From positions 1 to 43,676 of the forward strand of contig JAFRQK010000038.1 in NCBI GenBank assembly GCA_017428635.1: 43,676 nt of DNA, given 5' to 3'. Shown here piece by piece: positions 23,693 to 32,409 of this stretch (its first letter is position 1; each line of letters opens with the position of its first letter). A model generated the notes under the pieces. That model was not told the origin of the DNA. It ran no database searches and worked only from the letters and a program-made list of their open reading frames with translations. The position numbers and the translations under genes were made by a program. Source of the DNA: Clostridia bacterium. GTDB taxonomy: Bacteria; Bacillota; Clostridia; Oscillospirales; CAG-272.

Positions 23693-24145
23693 ATGAAGGT
23701 TAAAAGGCACAACAAAATTTTGGAGATCATCGACAAGTATAACGTTGAAACTCAGGAGGAACTGATCGAAAAACTTCGTCTCGCCGGGTTTAACGTAACA
23801 CAGGCAACCGTTTCAAGAGATATCCGTGAACTCGGACTTTTGAAAGTAATGATGAGTACCGGGTCATATAAATATACCAGACCCGATTCGGACTCCCACG
23901 GCGGACAGGCTTTGTTTTCAAGGACTTTCTCAGGCGCCGTGAAAAGCGTAAATACTTCTCTCAACGACGTTGTGATCAAAACGTATCCCGGTATGGCAAA
24001 CGCCGTCGCCGCGTTTATCGACAGCCTTCACGACGAGGATATTCTCGGATGCGTGGCCGGAGACGACTGCATAATCATTATTGCGAACAGCGTGGAAGGA
24101 GCCTCTGCCATCTCCCGAAAGATACAGGATATTATCAGTTATTGA
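23693..24145 (+). CDS. argR: Arginine repressor ArgR
   Basis: A 150-residue regulator with an N-terminal winged helix-turn-helix (KILEIIDKYNVETQEEL, then VTQATVSRDIRELG) and a C-terminal oligomerisation and arginine-binding domain. The C-terminal domain retains GMANAVAAFID and the GDDCIIII strand in which aspartates bind arginine. As an arginine-bound hexamer it represses arginine synthesis and activates catabolism in relatives. The ATG follows AAAGGA at nine bases. No ARG-box-like operator was recognised in this window. Its location before recN is the standard Firmicute order. Confidence 0.94.
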   Translation: MKVKRHNKILEIIDKYNVETQEELIEKLRLAGFNVTQATVSRDIRELGLLKVMMSTGSYKYTRPDSDSHGGQALFSRTFSGAVKSVNTSLNDVVIKTYPGMANAVAAFIDSLHDEDILGCVAGDDCIIIIANSVEGASAISRKIQDIISY

Positions 24146-24178
24146 CGGGACGCCGTTTCCCGTTTATCGGAGCGAAAA

Positions 24179-25843
24179 ATGCTTAAAGAACTGCTGATCG
24201 AAAACGTTGCCGTTGCAAAAAAACTCGAGATCGGGTTTGACGGCGGGTTTTCCGTCGTTACGGGCGAGACGGGAGCAGGGAAATCGGTCATGATAGACTG
24301 CCTCCATTCTCTTGCCGGCTCAAAAATGAATAAGGATGCGATCAGAAGCGGAGAGGACCGTGCGACGGTTTCCGCGGTTTTCGCCGACGTTCCTCTAGCC
24401 GAATCAGCCCTTACAGGAGAAAGCGGGGACGGCGAGGTTTTGATCTCCAGAACGGTCACGGCCGATTCGAGGTCGACCGTGCGTGTGAACGGCAGGCCGT
24501 CAACCGTTACTCAGCTTAAAGACGCCTCGGCTTACCTGATCGGAATAACCTCGCAGAACGAGACTTTGACGCTGATCGATAAAGACGAGTATATAGGACT
24601 TCTCGATTCTTTCGCTTCCGACGACGATCTTCTCGAATCGTACCGCGAACGGTATTCTGCGTTGTGCGCCAAGAGAAACGAGATAAGGGAACTCCGCCTT
24701 TCTCTGAAAGATAAGGAGATGCTCTCCGATATCCTCTCATACCAGATCAGGGAGATCGACTCTGTGAAGGTTACCTCTGAGAAGGAAGTCGATAAATATT
24801 TGAGGCTCAGAGAAAAGATCAAAAATGCAGAGAAAACCGCGAAGAGCAGGGCTTTGATCGAAAAGGCGCTTTCCGCGGATAACGGCGGTGCCGTATATCT
24901 TTTGAACAGAACGTCAGCCGCCATCTCGAAACTGTCCGACGTTCTTCCCGATGCGGATGAGCTTGCATCGAAACTCGACGACGCTAAATATATGATCATT
25001 GACGTCGCAGAAAGGGCAAAAGACGGCCTTTCCGACGATGACATTACCGATCCGGACGCTCAGTTGAACTTGATCGAGTCAAAACTCTCTCTGATCGAAA
25101 AGTTAAAACGCAAATACGGACAGACTATAGAAGAGATCAAAGCGTTCAGAGACGAAGCGGAGCGTAAACTTGATTCGTTGAACGAAGGAGAAGACGCGCT
25201 TTCGCGCCTTGAAAAAGAAGAGAAAGAACTTATCGCCTCAGCAAACGAGGCGGCCGGAAAACTTTCCGATAAAAGGCGATCCGCTGCGGCAAAATTGTCG
25301 GGCGAGATGACGGCGACTCTCAAGGAACTCGATATGCCCAAGGTGCGTTTCCGTGTCGACGTCCAAACGCGCGGCGGGGACGACGGTTTTTCTCCGACCG
25401 GAAAAGACGACGTTGACATGATAATATCGGTCAATCCCGGCGAACCCATGATGTCGCTTTATAAGGTCGCATCCGGAGGGGAACTGTCGAGGATAATGCT
25501 TGCGCTGAAGTGTTCCGTCAACGAAAGATCCGGTTCTCCGACGCTGATTTTCGACGAGATCGACGTCGGCGTATCCGGGTCGACATCCGAACGTATCGGT
25601 ATGATGATGAGGGAACTGTCAAAACGCGCGCAGGTAATATGCGTTACGCACTCTCCGCAGATAGCGTCGCTCGCCGACCGTCACTATCTCATAAAGAAAA
25701 GAGAGATCGACGGAAGAGCGGAAAGCACGGCCGGCGAGATCTCCGGTGAGGAAAGAGCGCTTGAGATCGCCAGAATGATAGGCGGTATCGAAATAACGGA
25801 AAAACAGATCGCGGCGGCAAAAGAAATGCTTGCCAGATCGTAA
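24179..25843 (+). CDS. recN: DNA repair protein RecN
   Basis: A 554-residue SMC-like ATPase for double-strand break repair. Walker A is GETGAGKSVMID near residue 31, a Q-loop region SQNETLTLID follows, long coiled coils occupy about 150-370, and the C-terminal half has the signature LKVASGGELSRIMLALK-like sequence (here YKVASGGELSRIMLALK) and Walker B LIFDEIDVGVSG. Length is normal. In many Firmicutes spoIVB and spo0A follow; here tyrS follows after 32 bases, so the sporulation genes that usually flank this block are missing at this place. Confidence 0.95.
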   Translation: MLKELLIENVAVAKKLEIGFDGGFSVVTGETGAGKSVMIDCLHSLAGSKMNKDAIRSGEDRATVSAVFADVPLAESALTGESGDGEVLISRTVTADSRSTVRVNGRPSTVTQLKDASAYLIGITSQNETLTLIDKDEYIGLLDSFASDDDLLESYRERYSALCAKRNEIRELRLSLKDKEMLSDILSYQIREIDSVKVTSEKEVDKYLRLREKIKNAEKTAKSRALIEKALSADNGGAVYLLNRTSAAISKLSDVLPDADELASKLDDAKYMIIDVAERAKDGLSDDDITDPDAQLNLIESKLSLIEKLKRKYGQTIEEIKAFRDEAERKLDSLNEGEDALSRLEKEEKELIASANEAAGKLSDKRRSAAAKLSGEMTATLKELDMPKVRFRVDVQTRGGDDGFSPTGKDDVDMIISVNPGEPMMSLYKVASGGELSRIMLALKCSVNERSGSPTLIFDEIDVGVSGSTSERIGMMMRELSKRAQVICVTHSPQIASLADRHYLIKKREIDGRAESTAGEISGEERALEIARMIGGIEITEKQIAAAKEMLARS

Positions 25844-25875
25844 GATAAAACAAATTAACGGAGGAGAATAACATT

Positions 25876-27102
25876 ATGGGACTTTACGAGGAACTTAAAA
25901 ACAGGGGAATGATAGCGCAGGTGACCGATGAAGACGCGGTCAGAAATCTGCTTAATAATGAGAAAGCAACTTTCTATATAGGATTCGATCCGACCGCGGA
26001 CAGTCTGCACGTAGGCCATTTTATTCAGCTCAAAGTGATGGCGCACATGCAGAGAGCGGGTCATCGCCCCATAGCCGTATTCGGAGGGGGCACCGCGCGC
26101 GTAGGCGACCCTTCGGGTAAAGATTCGATGAGAAAAATGCTGAGCCGCGAAGAGATCGAAAGCAATATCGGACATTTCAAACAGCAGATGAGCCGATTTA
26201 TCAACACGTCGGACGGGAAAGCGATTTTCGTCAATAACGGAGATTGGCTCAACGACCTGAATTATATTGATTTTCTGCGTGAGGTCGGTCCTCACTTTAC
26301 GGTGAACAGAATGCTTGCCGCCGAGTGCTACAAGATCAGAATGGAAACCGGTCTTACGTTTCTTGAATTCAACTATATGATAATGCAGAGCTACGACTTT
26401 TTCAGGCTGTTCTCCGATTACGGATGCAAGCTTGAACTCGGCGGCGACGATCAGTGGAGCAATATTATCGGCGGCGTTGAACTTGTCAGACGAAAGGCCG
26501 GGGCGGAAGTTTACGGTCTTACGTTCAAGCTTCTTCTAACCCACGAGGGAAAGAAGATGGGTAAGACCGAAAAGGGAGCGCTTTGGCTTGATCCGGAAAA
26601 GACGTCCCCGTACGATTTCTACCAGTATTTCAGGAACGTTGACGACGCCGACGTCATAAACTGTATGAAGATGCTGACTTTTATGGACCTCGACGAAATA
26701 GCGAACTATGAAAAACTCGAAGGCGCCGATCTTAACCGAGCCAAAGAGAGACTTGCGTACGAGGTCACGGCACTTATTCACGGAGAAGAGGAAGCAAAGA
26801 AGTGCGAAGAGGCTGCCAAGTCGGTCTTCGGCGGCGGAGGTGCGTCTGAGAATATGCCTTCGACCGCTGTTCCGGACGACCTGTTCGTTGACGGTAAAGT
26901 TTCCGTCATCGATATGCTTACCGTCTCGGGACTCGCGCCCTCCAAAGGCGAGGCGAGAAGACTTATTCAGCAGGGCGGTATCGTCGTAGGAGGCGAAAAA
27001 GTCGATTCTATCGACAAGTCTGTCGACAGATCGCTTCTCGAGTCGCCGGACGGCGTTATCGTTAAGAAAGGCAAAAAAACGTATCATAAGTTCACGGTTT
27101 GA
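25876..27102 (+). CDS. tyrS: Tyrosyl-tRNA synthetase
   Basis: A 408-residue class Ic synthetase. The HIGH-type motif is LHVGHF after FDPTADS, the KMSKS-type motif is KMGKTEKG, and a C-terminal S4 domain (SGLAPSKGEARRLIQQGGI) binds the tRNA. GGDDQWSNI in the tyrosine site is typical of TyrRS. The ATG follows a GGAGGAG. Many Firmicutes control tyrS with a T-box leader, but the 32-base gap after recN is too short for one, so here it seems to be expressed by read-through from the upstream genes. Confidence 0.96.
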   Translation: MGLYEELKNRGMIAQVTDEDAVRNLLNNEKATFYIGFDPTADSLHVGHFIQLKVMAHMQRAGHRPIAVFGGGTARVGDPSGKDSMRKMLSREEIESNIGHFKQQMSRFINTSDGKAIFVNNGDWLNDLNYIDFLREVGPHFTVNRMLAAECYKIRMETGLTFLEFNYMIMQSYDFFRLFSDYGCKLELGGDDQWSNIIGGVELVRRKAGAEVYGLTFKLLLTHEGKKMGKTEKGALWLDPEKTSPYDFYQYFRNVDDADVINCMKMLTFMDLDEIANYEKLEGADLNRAKERLAYEVTALIHGEEEAKKCEEAAKSVFGGGGASENMPSTAVPDDLFVDGKVSVIDMLTVSGLAPSKGEARRLIQQGGIVVGGEKVDSIDKSVDRSLLESPDGVIVKKGKKTYHKFTV

Positions 27103-27130
27103 AATTACCGTGTCGTCAGGTGGCTTTGTG

Positions 27131-28051
27131 ATGAAAAACAGGTTGACAGAGGAACTTCTATCATATAAGGTTCTCAGCGGAACGCCGGGCTTATCCGTTC
27201 TTACAGACGAACCGATGAGCAATCATTCAACTTTCAGGATCGGAGGCCCGGCGGATTATTTCATCACGCCCCGATCCGAAGAAGATCTTTTGTTTGTTCT
27301 CTCTAAACTCAAAGAGTTCGGTGAGAGGACGCTTATCATCGGTAAGGGAAGCAACGTTCTTTTTGCCGACGAGGGCTACAGGGGAGCCGTGGTCTGTACT
27401 TCATCGCTCGACCGGGTCATTGTCAACGGCTCGGTCATAACCGCCGAATGCGGCGCGTCTCTCACGTCTGTTGCGAGGCAGGCAGCACGGCATTCGCTTT
27501 CCGGACTTGAATTTGCGTTCGGTATTCCCGGGAGTGTGGGCGGGGCTGTCTTCATGAACGCCGGCGCATACGGAGGAGAGATATCTTCCGTTACGGTAAA
27601 AACGAAAACGATAGATCCCGAAACTTTTGAGATCCGTATTTATGAGAGGGAAGAACATGAATTCGGATATCGTGAAAGCGTATTCAGAAGGACGGGTGAT
27701 ATAATTTTATCGACCGAGTTGTGCCTTACGCCGGGCGATGCGGGTGAGATAAACGGTAAAATGACCGACTTTCTTGAAAGAAGACAGCAGAAACAGCCGC
27801 TTGAGTTTCCGAGCGCGGGAAGCGTCTTTAAAAGGTGCGCCGGTCGTTTTACAGGACAGATGATCGAGGAGTCCGGACTGAAGGGCTTGACTGTCGGCGG
27901 AGCTCAGGTTTCCGAAAAGCATGCGGGCTTTATCATTAATGTCGGAGACGCAACTGCCCGCGACGTTCTTGAATTGATCGATATCATCAAAGAAACGGTC
28001 AAAACTCGTTTCGGGTGTTCTCTCGAATGCGAGTTGATCTACGTAAGTTGA
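27131..28051 (+). CDS. murB: UDP-N-acetylenolpyruvoylglucosamine reductase MurB
   Basis: A 306-residue FAD-dependent reductase producing UDP-MurNAc for peptidoglycan. FAD-binding sequences NHSTFRIGGPADYF and GKGSNVLFADEG are clear, as are GIPGSVGGAVFMNAGAYGG, FGYRESVFR and the catalytic serine in PSAGSVFKR; it is the Gram-positive (type II) form. The frame opens at GTG 27110, but the ATG at 27131 has AGGTGG seven bases upstream and starts at the normal family N-terminus. whiA begins one base after the stop. In many clostridia rapZ and yvcK lie between murB and whiA; they are missing here. Confidence 0.95.
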   Translation: MKNRLTEELLSYKVLSGTPGLSVLTDEPMSNHSTFRIGGPADYFITPRSEEDLLFVLSKLKEFGERTLIIGKGSNVLFADEGYRGAVVCTSSLDRVIVNGSVITAECGASLTSVARQAARHSLSGLEFAFGIPGSVGGAVFMNAGAYGGEISSVTVKTKTIDPETFEIRIYEREEHEFGYRESVFRRTGDIILSTELCLTPGDAGEINGKMTDFLERRQQKQPLEFPSAGSVFKRCAGRFTGQMIEESGLKGLTVGGAQVSEKHAGFIINVGDATARDVLELIDIIKETVKTRFGCSLECELIYVS

Positions 28052-28052
28052 A

Positions 28053-28802
28053 ATGAGCGGAATATCTTATTGCGCAAGCGTCAAAAATGACATAGAAAGC
28101 AAGCTGCCTAAAAAGAACTGCTGTCTTCGGACCAGAAGGACGGCTTTGGTCGTTATGGCTGATCCCGTAGTATCCGAAGATAAACTTTTCAGACTGCTTT
28201 CTCTCCCTAGATGTGAGAACTGCAAAGCGGAATTACTTAAGGCGTTATTCGTCGTTTTCGGAACCGTCACGGATCCCGATAAGGGACTTCACCTTGAGTT
28301 TCTTGCCAAAGATCCGCTCTCACGCGACTTTATCAGGCAGGTCCTAATTTCTTCAGGATTCGATCCGAAAACCTCTGCGCGAAACGGGTATTTTACGTGT
28401 TATTTCAAGGACGGAGACGTTATCAAAGACGTTTTCGGAAAGATGGGCGTCAACTCCGTAGTATTCGACGTAATCAACAGAAAAATGATCGGGGAGATAA
28501 GAAACTCCGCCAACAGGCTTGTCAACTTCGAGACTGCGAATATCAAAAAATCTATCGGTGCGTCGGCAAAATATATTGAAGCCATAAAGTACCTTGATTC
28601 GCTGGGTATGGTTTCGACTTTGCCGCCCGAACTCGAGGAAGCGGCGAACCTGAGAATGGAGAATTTTCAGATGTCGCTTTCCGAACTTGCGCGTCAAACA
28701 AAACCGCCCGTTTCAAAGTCCGGGTTCCTTCACAGACTCGACAGGATCCTGGAAATAGCAGAAAAAGTCAAAAAGAGAGGAGAGAGCAGATCCGATGAGT
28801 AA
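28053..28802 (+). CDS. whiA: Short WhiA-type regulator
   Basis: A 249-residue DNA-binding protein of the WhiA family, whose members affect cell division and, in actinobacteria, sporulation. The second half is classical: CKAELLKALFVVFGTVTDPDKG, broken by normal spacing from NRLVNFETANIKKSIGA, and a C-terminal helix-turn-helix at about 205-245 (SLSELARQ, SKSGFLHRLDRILEIAEK). Usual WhiA proteins are about 310-320 residues; here the part between the CC motif near residue 23 and the CENCK motif near 55 is only about 30 residues where about 100 are expected. The first half of the LAGLIDADG-like domain is thus lost, apparently by in-frame deletion. The Shine-Dalgarno is weak. The last bases overlap dnaE. 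Confidence 0.85.
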   Translation: MSGISYCASVKNDIESKLPKKNCCLRTRRTALVVMADPVVSEDKLFRLLSLPRCENCKAELLKALFVVFGTVTDPDKGLHLEFLAKDPLSRDFIRQVLISSGFDPKTSARNGYFTCYFKDGDVIKDVFGKMGVNSVVFDVINRKMIGEIRNSANRLVNFETANIKKSIGASAKYIEAIKYLDSLGMVSTLPPELEEAANLRMENFQMSLSELARQTKPPVSKSGFLHRLDRILEIAEKVKKRGESRSDE

Positions 28803-31800
28803 TAGTTTCGCTCATCTCCACCTCCATAGTGAATACAGTCTCCTCGACGGCGCCTGCAGAGTTGCCGATATTCCGAAAAAGGCGAAAGCCGAGGGCCACG
28901 GCGCGGTCGCCCTTACCGACCACGGCGTCCTTTACGGCGCCGTTAATTTTTACAAAGCGTGTGTCAAAGAAGGCGTCAAGCCCATAATCGGCTGCGAGGT
29001 TTACGTTGCTCCGGGTTCCCGTTTCGATAAGAACGCCGGAAAGGGCGTAAAGGCAAATCATCTTGTTCTTCTTGCGGAAAACGAAACCGGTTATCATAAT
29101 CTGATGAAACTGTCGTCTCTCGCTTTTACGGAAGGGTTTTATTCAAAACCGCGTGTCGATATCGATCTTCTGAGGGAGTATCATGAGGGGCTTATCTCTC
29201 TTTCCGCGTGTCTTGCCGGAGCGGTCCCCCGAGCGATAATTTCGGGTGATTACCAAGGAGCAGAAGAACAGGTAAAACTTCTTCTGTCCGTTTTCGGCGA
29301 GGGTAATTTTTTCCTCGAAATACAGGACCACGGGCTTTCGGATCAGGGCGTCGTAAACGACGCTCTTCTCGACATTTCAAAACGGCTTTCGATACCGACG
29401 GTCGCTACAAACGACGTTCATTATCTTGAGAGACAGAACGCGCGCGACCAGGAGATTCTTTTGTGTATCGGAACCGGAAACGTTCTCAGCGACGGCAGAC
29501 CGATAGGTTTTGAAACGGACGAGTTTTACTATAAGAGTACTGCGGAAATGGAACGCCTGTTTGAAAGATTCCCCGGAGCCGTTGACACAGCCGGAGAAAT
29601 TGCCGAACGGTGTTCCGTTGAGCTTGATTTCGGGAAAACTTTTCTGCCTCGTTTCACGCCCGAAGGCGGGCAGACCCCGCAGGAGTTTTTGAGAGCCCTT
29701 GCACTGGATGGTTTTGTAAGCCGAGTATCGGAGGGCAGGATCTCTTTTGACGCTCAACATACGGAGGCGGTCTACCGCGATCGTATCGAATATGAGCTTT
29801 CCGTCATCCATCAGATGGGATACGACGAATACTTCCTGATCGTCAGGGATTACGTCAATTTTGCGAAAAGCCGCGGTATTCCCGTAGGACCCGGAAGAGG
29901 TTCCGGCGCGGGATCGCTCGTTGCATATCTTGTCGGTATCACGGACGTCGATTCAATAAAGTACGACCTTATTTTCGAGCGTTTTCTGAATCCCGAGCGC
30001 GTATCTATGCCTGATTTCGACATTGATTTCTGCTATGACCGACGCGACGAGGTGATCGATTACGTCAAGCAGAAATACGGCGAAGAGCGCGTTTGCCAGA
30101 TCGTCACATTCGGAACGCTTGCCGCTCGTGCGGCGGTGAGGGACGTCGGAAGAGTTCTGGGAATGAGTTATTCCGACGTTGACCGTGTCGTTCGGGAAAT
30201 ACCGAAGGAACTCGATATTACCGTAGAGGATGCGCTTTCAAAGAGTTCGGCGCTGCGTGAAATGTACGAATCGGATCCTGCGTGCCGCGATCTTCTCGAT
30301 CGCGCCAAAAGGATCGAGGGTATGCCGAGACACGCTTCTACTCACGCTGCGGGCGTAGTCATAACGGATCGGCCCGTCACCGATTACGTTCCGGTTTCCG
30401 TCACCGGAGGCGCTGTCGTAACTCAGTATACGATGGATGCTGTCGCGGATCTCGGTATCCTCAAATTCGATTTTCTTGCTCTCAGGTATCTTACAATAAT
30501 CAACGAAACCGAGAAACTCATCAGGGAACGCGCTCCGGATTTCGATCTCACGCTTGTTGATACCGCTGACAAAGCAACGTACGAACTTATTTCATCCGGT
30601 AAAACCGACGGTGTTTTCCAGCTTGAATCCCGCGGGATGAAGCAGATGCTCACGAAACTTCAACCCTCCTCGTTCAACGATATAATAGCCGCCATCGCGC
30701 TTTTCAGACCCGGCCCTATGGATTCCATACCGCGGTATATCGAAGCGCGCCGTGATCCGACCTTGAGAAAGTATAAGATCCCCGGGATAGATCCTATCCT
30801 TGAGTCCACTTACGGTTGTATCGTTTATCAGGAACAGGTAATGCAGATCTTCCGCGAGATCGCAGGGTACAGCTTCGGCCACGCCGACGTAGTAAGACGC
30901 GCTATCTCAAAGAAGAAAGCCGACGTTCTTGAAAAAGAACACGAGGCGTTCGTCAAAGGCGCCCTCGAAAGAGGAGCCGAGGAAGCCGACGCCGAAGAAC
31001 TCTTTTCGGATATCGTAGCATTCGCGGATTACGCCTTCAATAAATCACACGCGACGGCGTACGCCGTTTTATCGTTCAGGACCGCGTACCTTAAAGCGCA
31101 TTATCCGCTTGAGTATTTCTGTGCTCTTCTGACTTCAGTACTTGGTTCTGAGGACAAGACTGCCGAGTATATAGCCGAAGCGTCTAAGGCAGGCGTCAAG
31201 ATTTTTCCGCCTGACGTCAATCGTTCGGGAAGCGATTTTAAGGTTGAAGACGGGAATATCCGTTTCGGCCTTTCCGCCCTGAAAAACATCGGTCCGCAGT
31301 TCATTTCATCGCTGATCGGTATAAGAGAAACGTCGGGACCGTTTTCCGACGTTGACGATTTCGTTTCCCGGACTCATGATATCGGGATCAACAAAAAACA
31401 GTTTGAAACTCTGATCAAATCAGGAGCGCTTGATTCGCTCGGAAAGAAGAGAAGTCAGCTTCTCGCCGTTTTTGATTCGCTCTTCGATTCCGTGCAGTCC
31501 TCAAAAGTCCCCGAAGGCCAGATCGATCTTTTTTCCACCGAAGCCGGCGGGAAGATCGCTCCGAAGATCGAGTTTCCGGATATTCCCGAACTTTCTGCAA
31601 GGGAAAAACTTAACCTTGAAAAGGAAACGTCCGGTATTTATCTGTCCGGTCACATTCTTGACGATTACAGCGAAAACGCAGCGTCGGTCGATCATTATGA
31701 TATCTCTGCGATAACAGGTGCTTTCGATGAGGATACCGAGGGATCGTTTTCCGCGCAGATCGAAGACCCGCAGCCTCAGTTTGCCGACCGGCAACTCGTT

Positions 31801-32328
31801 ACCGTCGTCGGAATTATTACGGCCAGAACGGCTAAAACCACCAAAAAAGGCGATCCGATGGCTTTCCTGACCTTAGAGGACGTGACGGGGCAGATCGAGT
31901 GCATCGTTTTCTCGGATACCCTTGAGAGGATCGGTTATCTTCTCGTACCCGACGGAGTCGTCGCCGTTTCCGGGACGCTCAGTATCAGAGACGGAGAATC
32001 GCCTAAGATTATCGTTTCGGCGGCCGTTCCTCTGATGATCAATTCTTCTTTTACCGAAGAAACGGGAAAAGCCGTAAAATCGCAACCGGAAAAGAAGACG
32101 TCTGATCGGATTTCCAAACTGTTTCTTCGTATCCCGTCGCAGAATGATAAGGTATATAAGCGTGTGACGGCGCTTTTGGAAATATTTCCCGGTGCCGTTC
32201 CGGTGATCTTTTTTGACGAATCGACGGGAAGGTACGATAAAAACGGTATATTGAACACGACCGCCTCCCCTTTGGTCGTTTCCGAACTGGAAAGGATGCT
32301 TGGAGAGGGAAACGTTGTGAAAAAATAA
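28795..32328 (+). CDS. dnaE: DNA polymerase III subunit alpha (DnaE)
   Basis: A 1177-residue replicative polymerase. The N-terminal PHP domain begins AHLHLHSEYSLLDGA, the polymerase core includes GPGRGSGAGSLVAYL and the catalytic aspartates in MPDFDIDF, then FNKSHATAYA, a helix-hairpin-helix region and an OB fold near residue 1000 (VTVVGIITARTAKTTKKGD). In Firmicutes DnaE extends primers and hands over to PolC, or serves as the main polymerase where PolC is lacking. The ATG at 28795 overlaps the whiA stop and follows AGGAGAG. murB-whiA-dnaE is a known clostridial order, usually with additional genes between. Confidence 0.96.
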   Translation: MSNSFAHLHLHSEYSLLDGACRVADIPKKAKAEGHGAVALTDHGVLYGAVNFYKACVKEGVKPIIGCEVYVAPGSRFDKNAGKGVKANHLVLLAENETGYHNLMKLSSLAFTEGFYSKPRVDIDLLREYHEGLISLSACLAGAVPRAIISGDYQGAEEQVKLLLSVFGEGNFFLEIQDHGLSDQGVVNDALLDISKRLSIPTVATNDVHYLERQNARDQEILLCIGTGNVLSDGRPIGFETDEFYYKSTAEMERLFERFPGAVDTAGEIAERCSVELDFGKTFLPRFTPEGGQTPQEFLRALALDGFVSRVSEGRISFDAQHTEAVYRDRIEYELSVIHQMGYDEYFLIVRDYVNFAKSRGIPVGPGRGSGAGSLVAYLVGITDVDSIKYDLIFERFLNPERVSMPDFDIDFCYDRRDEVIDYVKQKYGEERVCQIVTFGTLAARAAVRDVGRVLGMSYSDVDRVVREIPKELDITVEDALSKSSALREMYESDPACRDLLDRAKRIEGMPRHASTHAAGVVITDRPVTDYVPVSVTGGAVVTQYTMDAVADLGILKFDFLALRYLTIINETEKLIRERAPDFDLTLVDTADKATYELISSGKTDGVFQLESRGMKQMLTKLQPSSFNDIIAAIALFRPGPMDSIPRYIEARRDPTLRKYKIPGIDPILESTYGCIVYQEQVMQIFREIAGYSFGHADVVRRAISKKKADVLEKEHEAFVKGALERGAEEADAEELFSDIVAFADYAFNKSHATAYAVLSFRTAYLKAHYPLEYFCALLTSVLGSEDKTAEYIAEASKAGVKIFPPDVNRSGSDFKVEDGNIRFGLSALKNIGPQFISSLIGIRETSGPFSDVDDFVSRTHDIGINKKQFETLIKSGALDSLGKKRSQLLAVFDSLFDSVQSSKVPEGQIDLFSTEAGGKIAPKIEFPDIPELSAREKLNLEKETSGIYLSGHILDDYSENAASVDHYDISAITGAFDEDTEGSFSAQIEDPQPQFADRQLVTVVGIITARTAKTTKKGDPMAFLTLEDVTGQIECIVFSDTLERIGYLLVPDGVVAVSGTLSIRDGESPKIIVSAAVPLMINSSFTEETGKAVKSQPEKKTSDRISKLFLRIPSQNDKVYKRVTALLEIFPGAVPVIFFDESTGRYDKNGILNTTASPLVVSELERMLGEGNVVKK

Positions 32329-32350
32329 AATCACGGTTTACCGTTCAATC

Positions 32351-32380
32351 TTTATTCATATTTGAAAGGTAAAATATAGT
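32351..32380 (+). promoter_or_regulatory. Possible promoter of the penicillin-binding protein gene
   Basis: TTTATT (32351-32356), 18 bases, TATAGT (32375-32380) in the AT-rich 81-base gap after dnaE. The -35 element is poor, so this is tentative. Confidence 0.35.
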
Positions 32381-32409
32381 CTCACAGTTCGCGAAAGGAG
32401 ACGTCAAAA

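Noticed and set aside
25844-25875. T-box leader before tyrS
   Set aside because: The gap is only 32 bases, too short for a T-box, and no T-box core sequence is seen.
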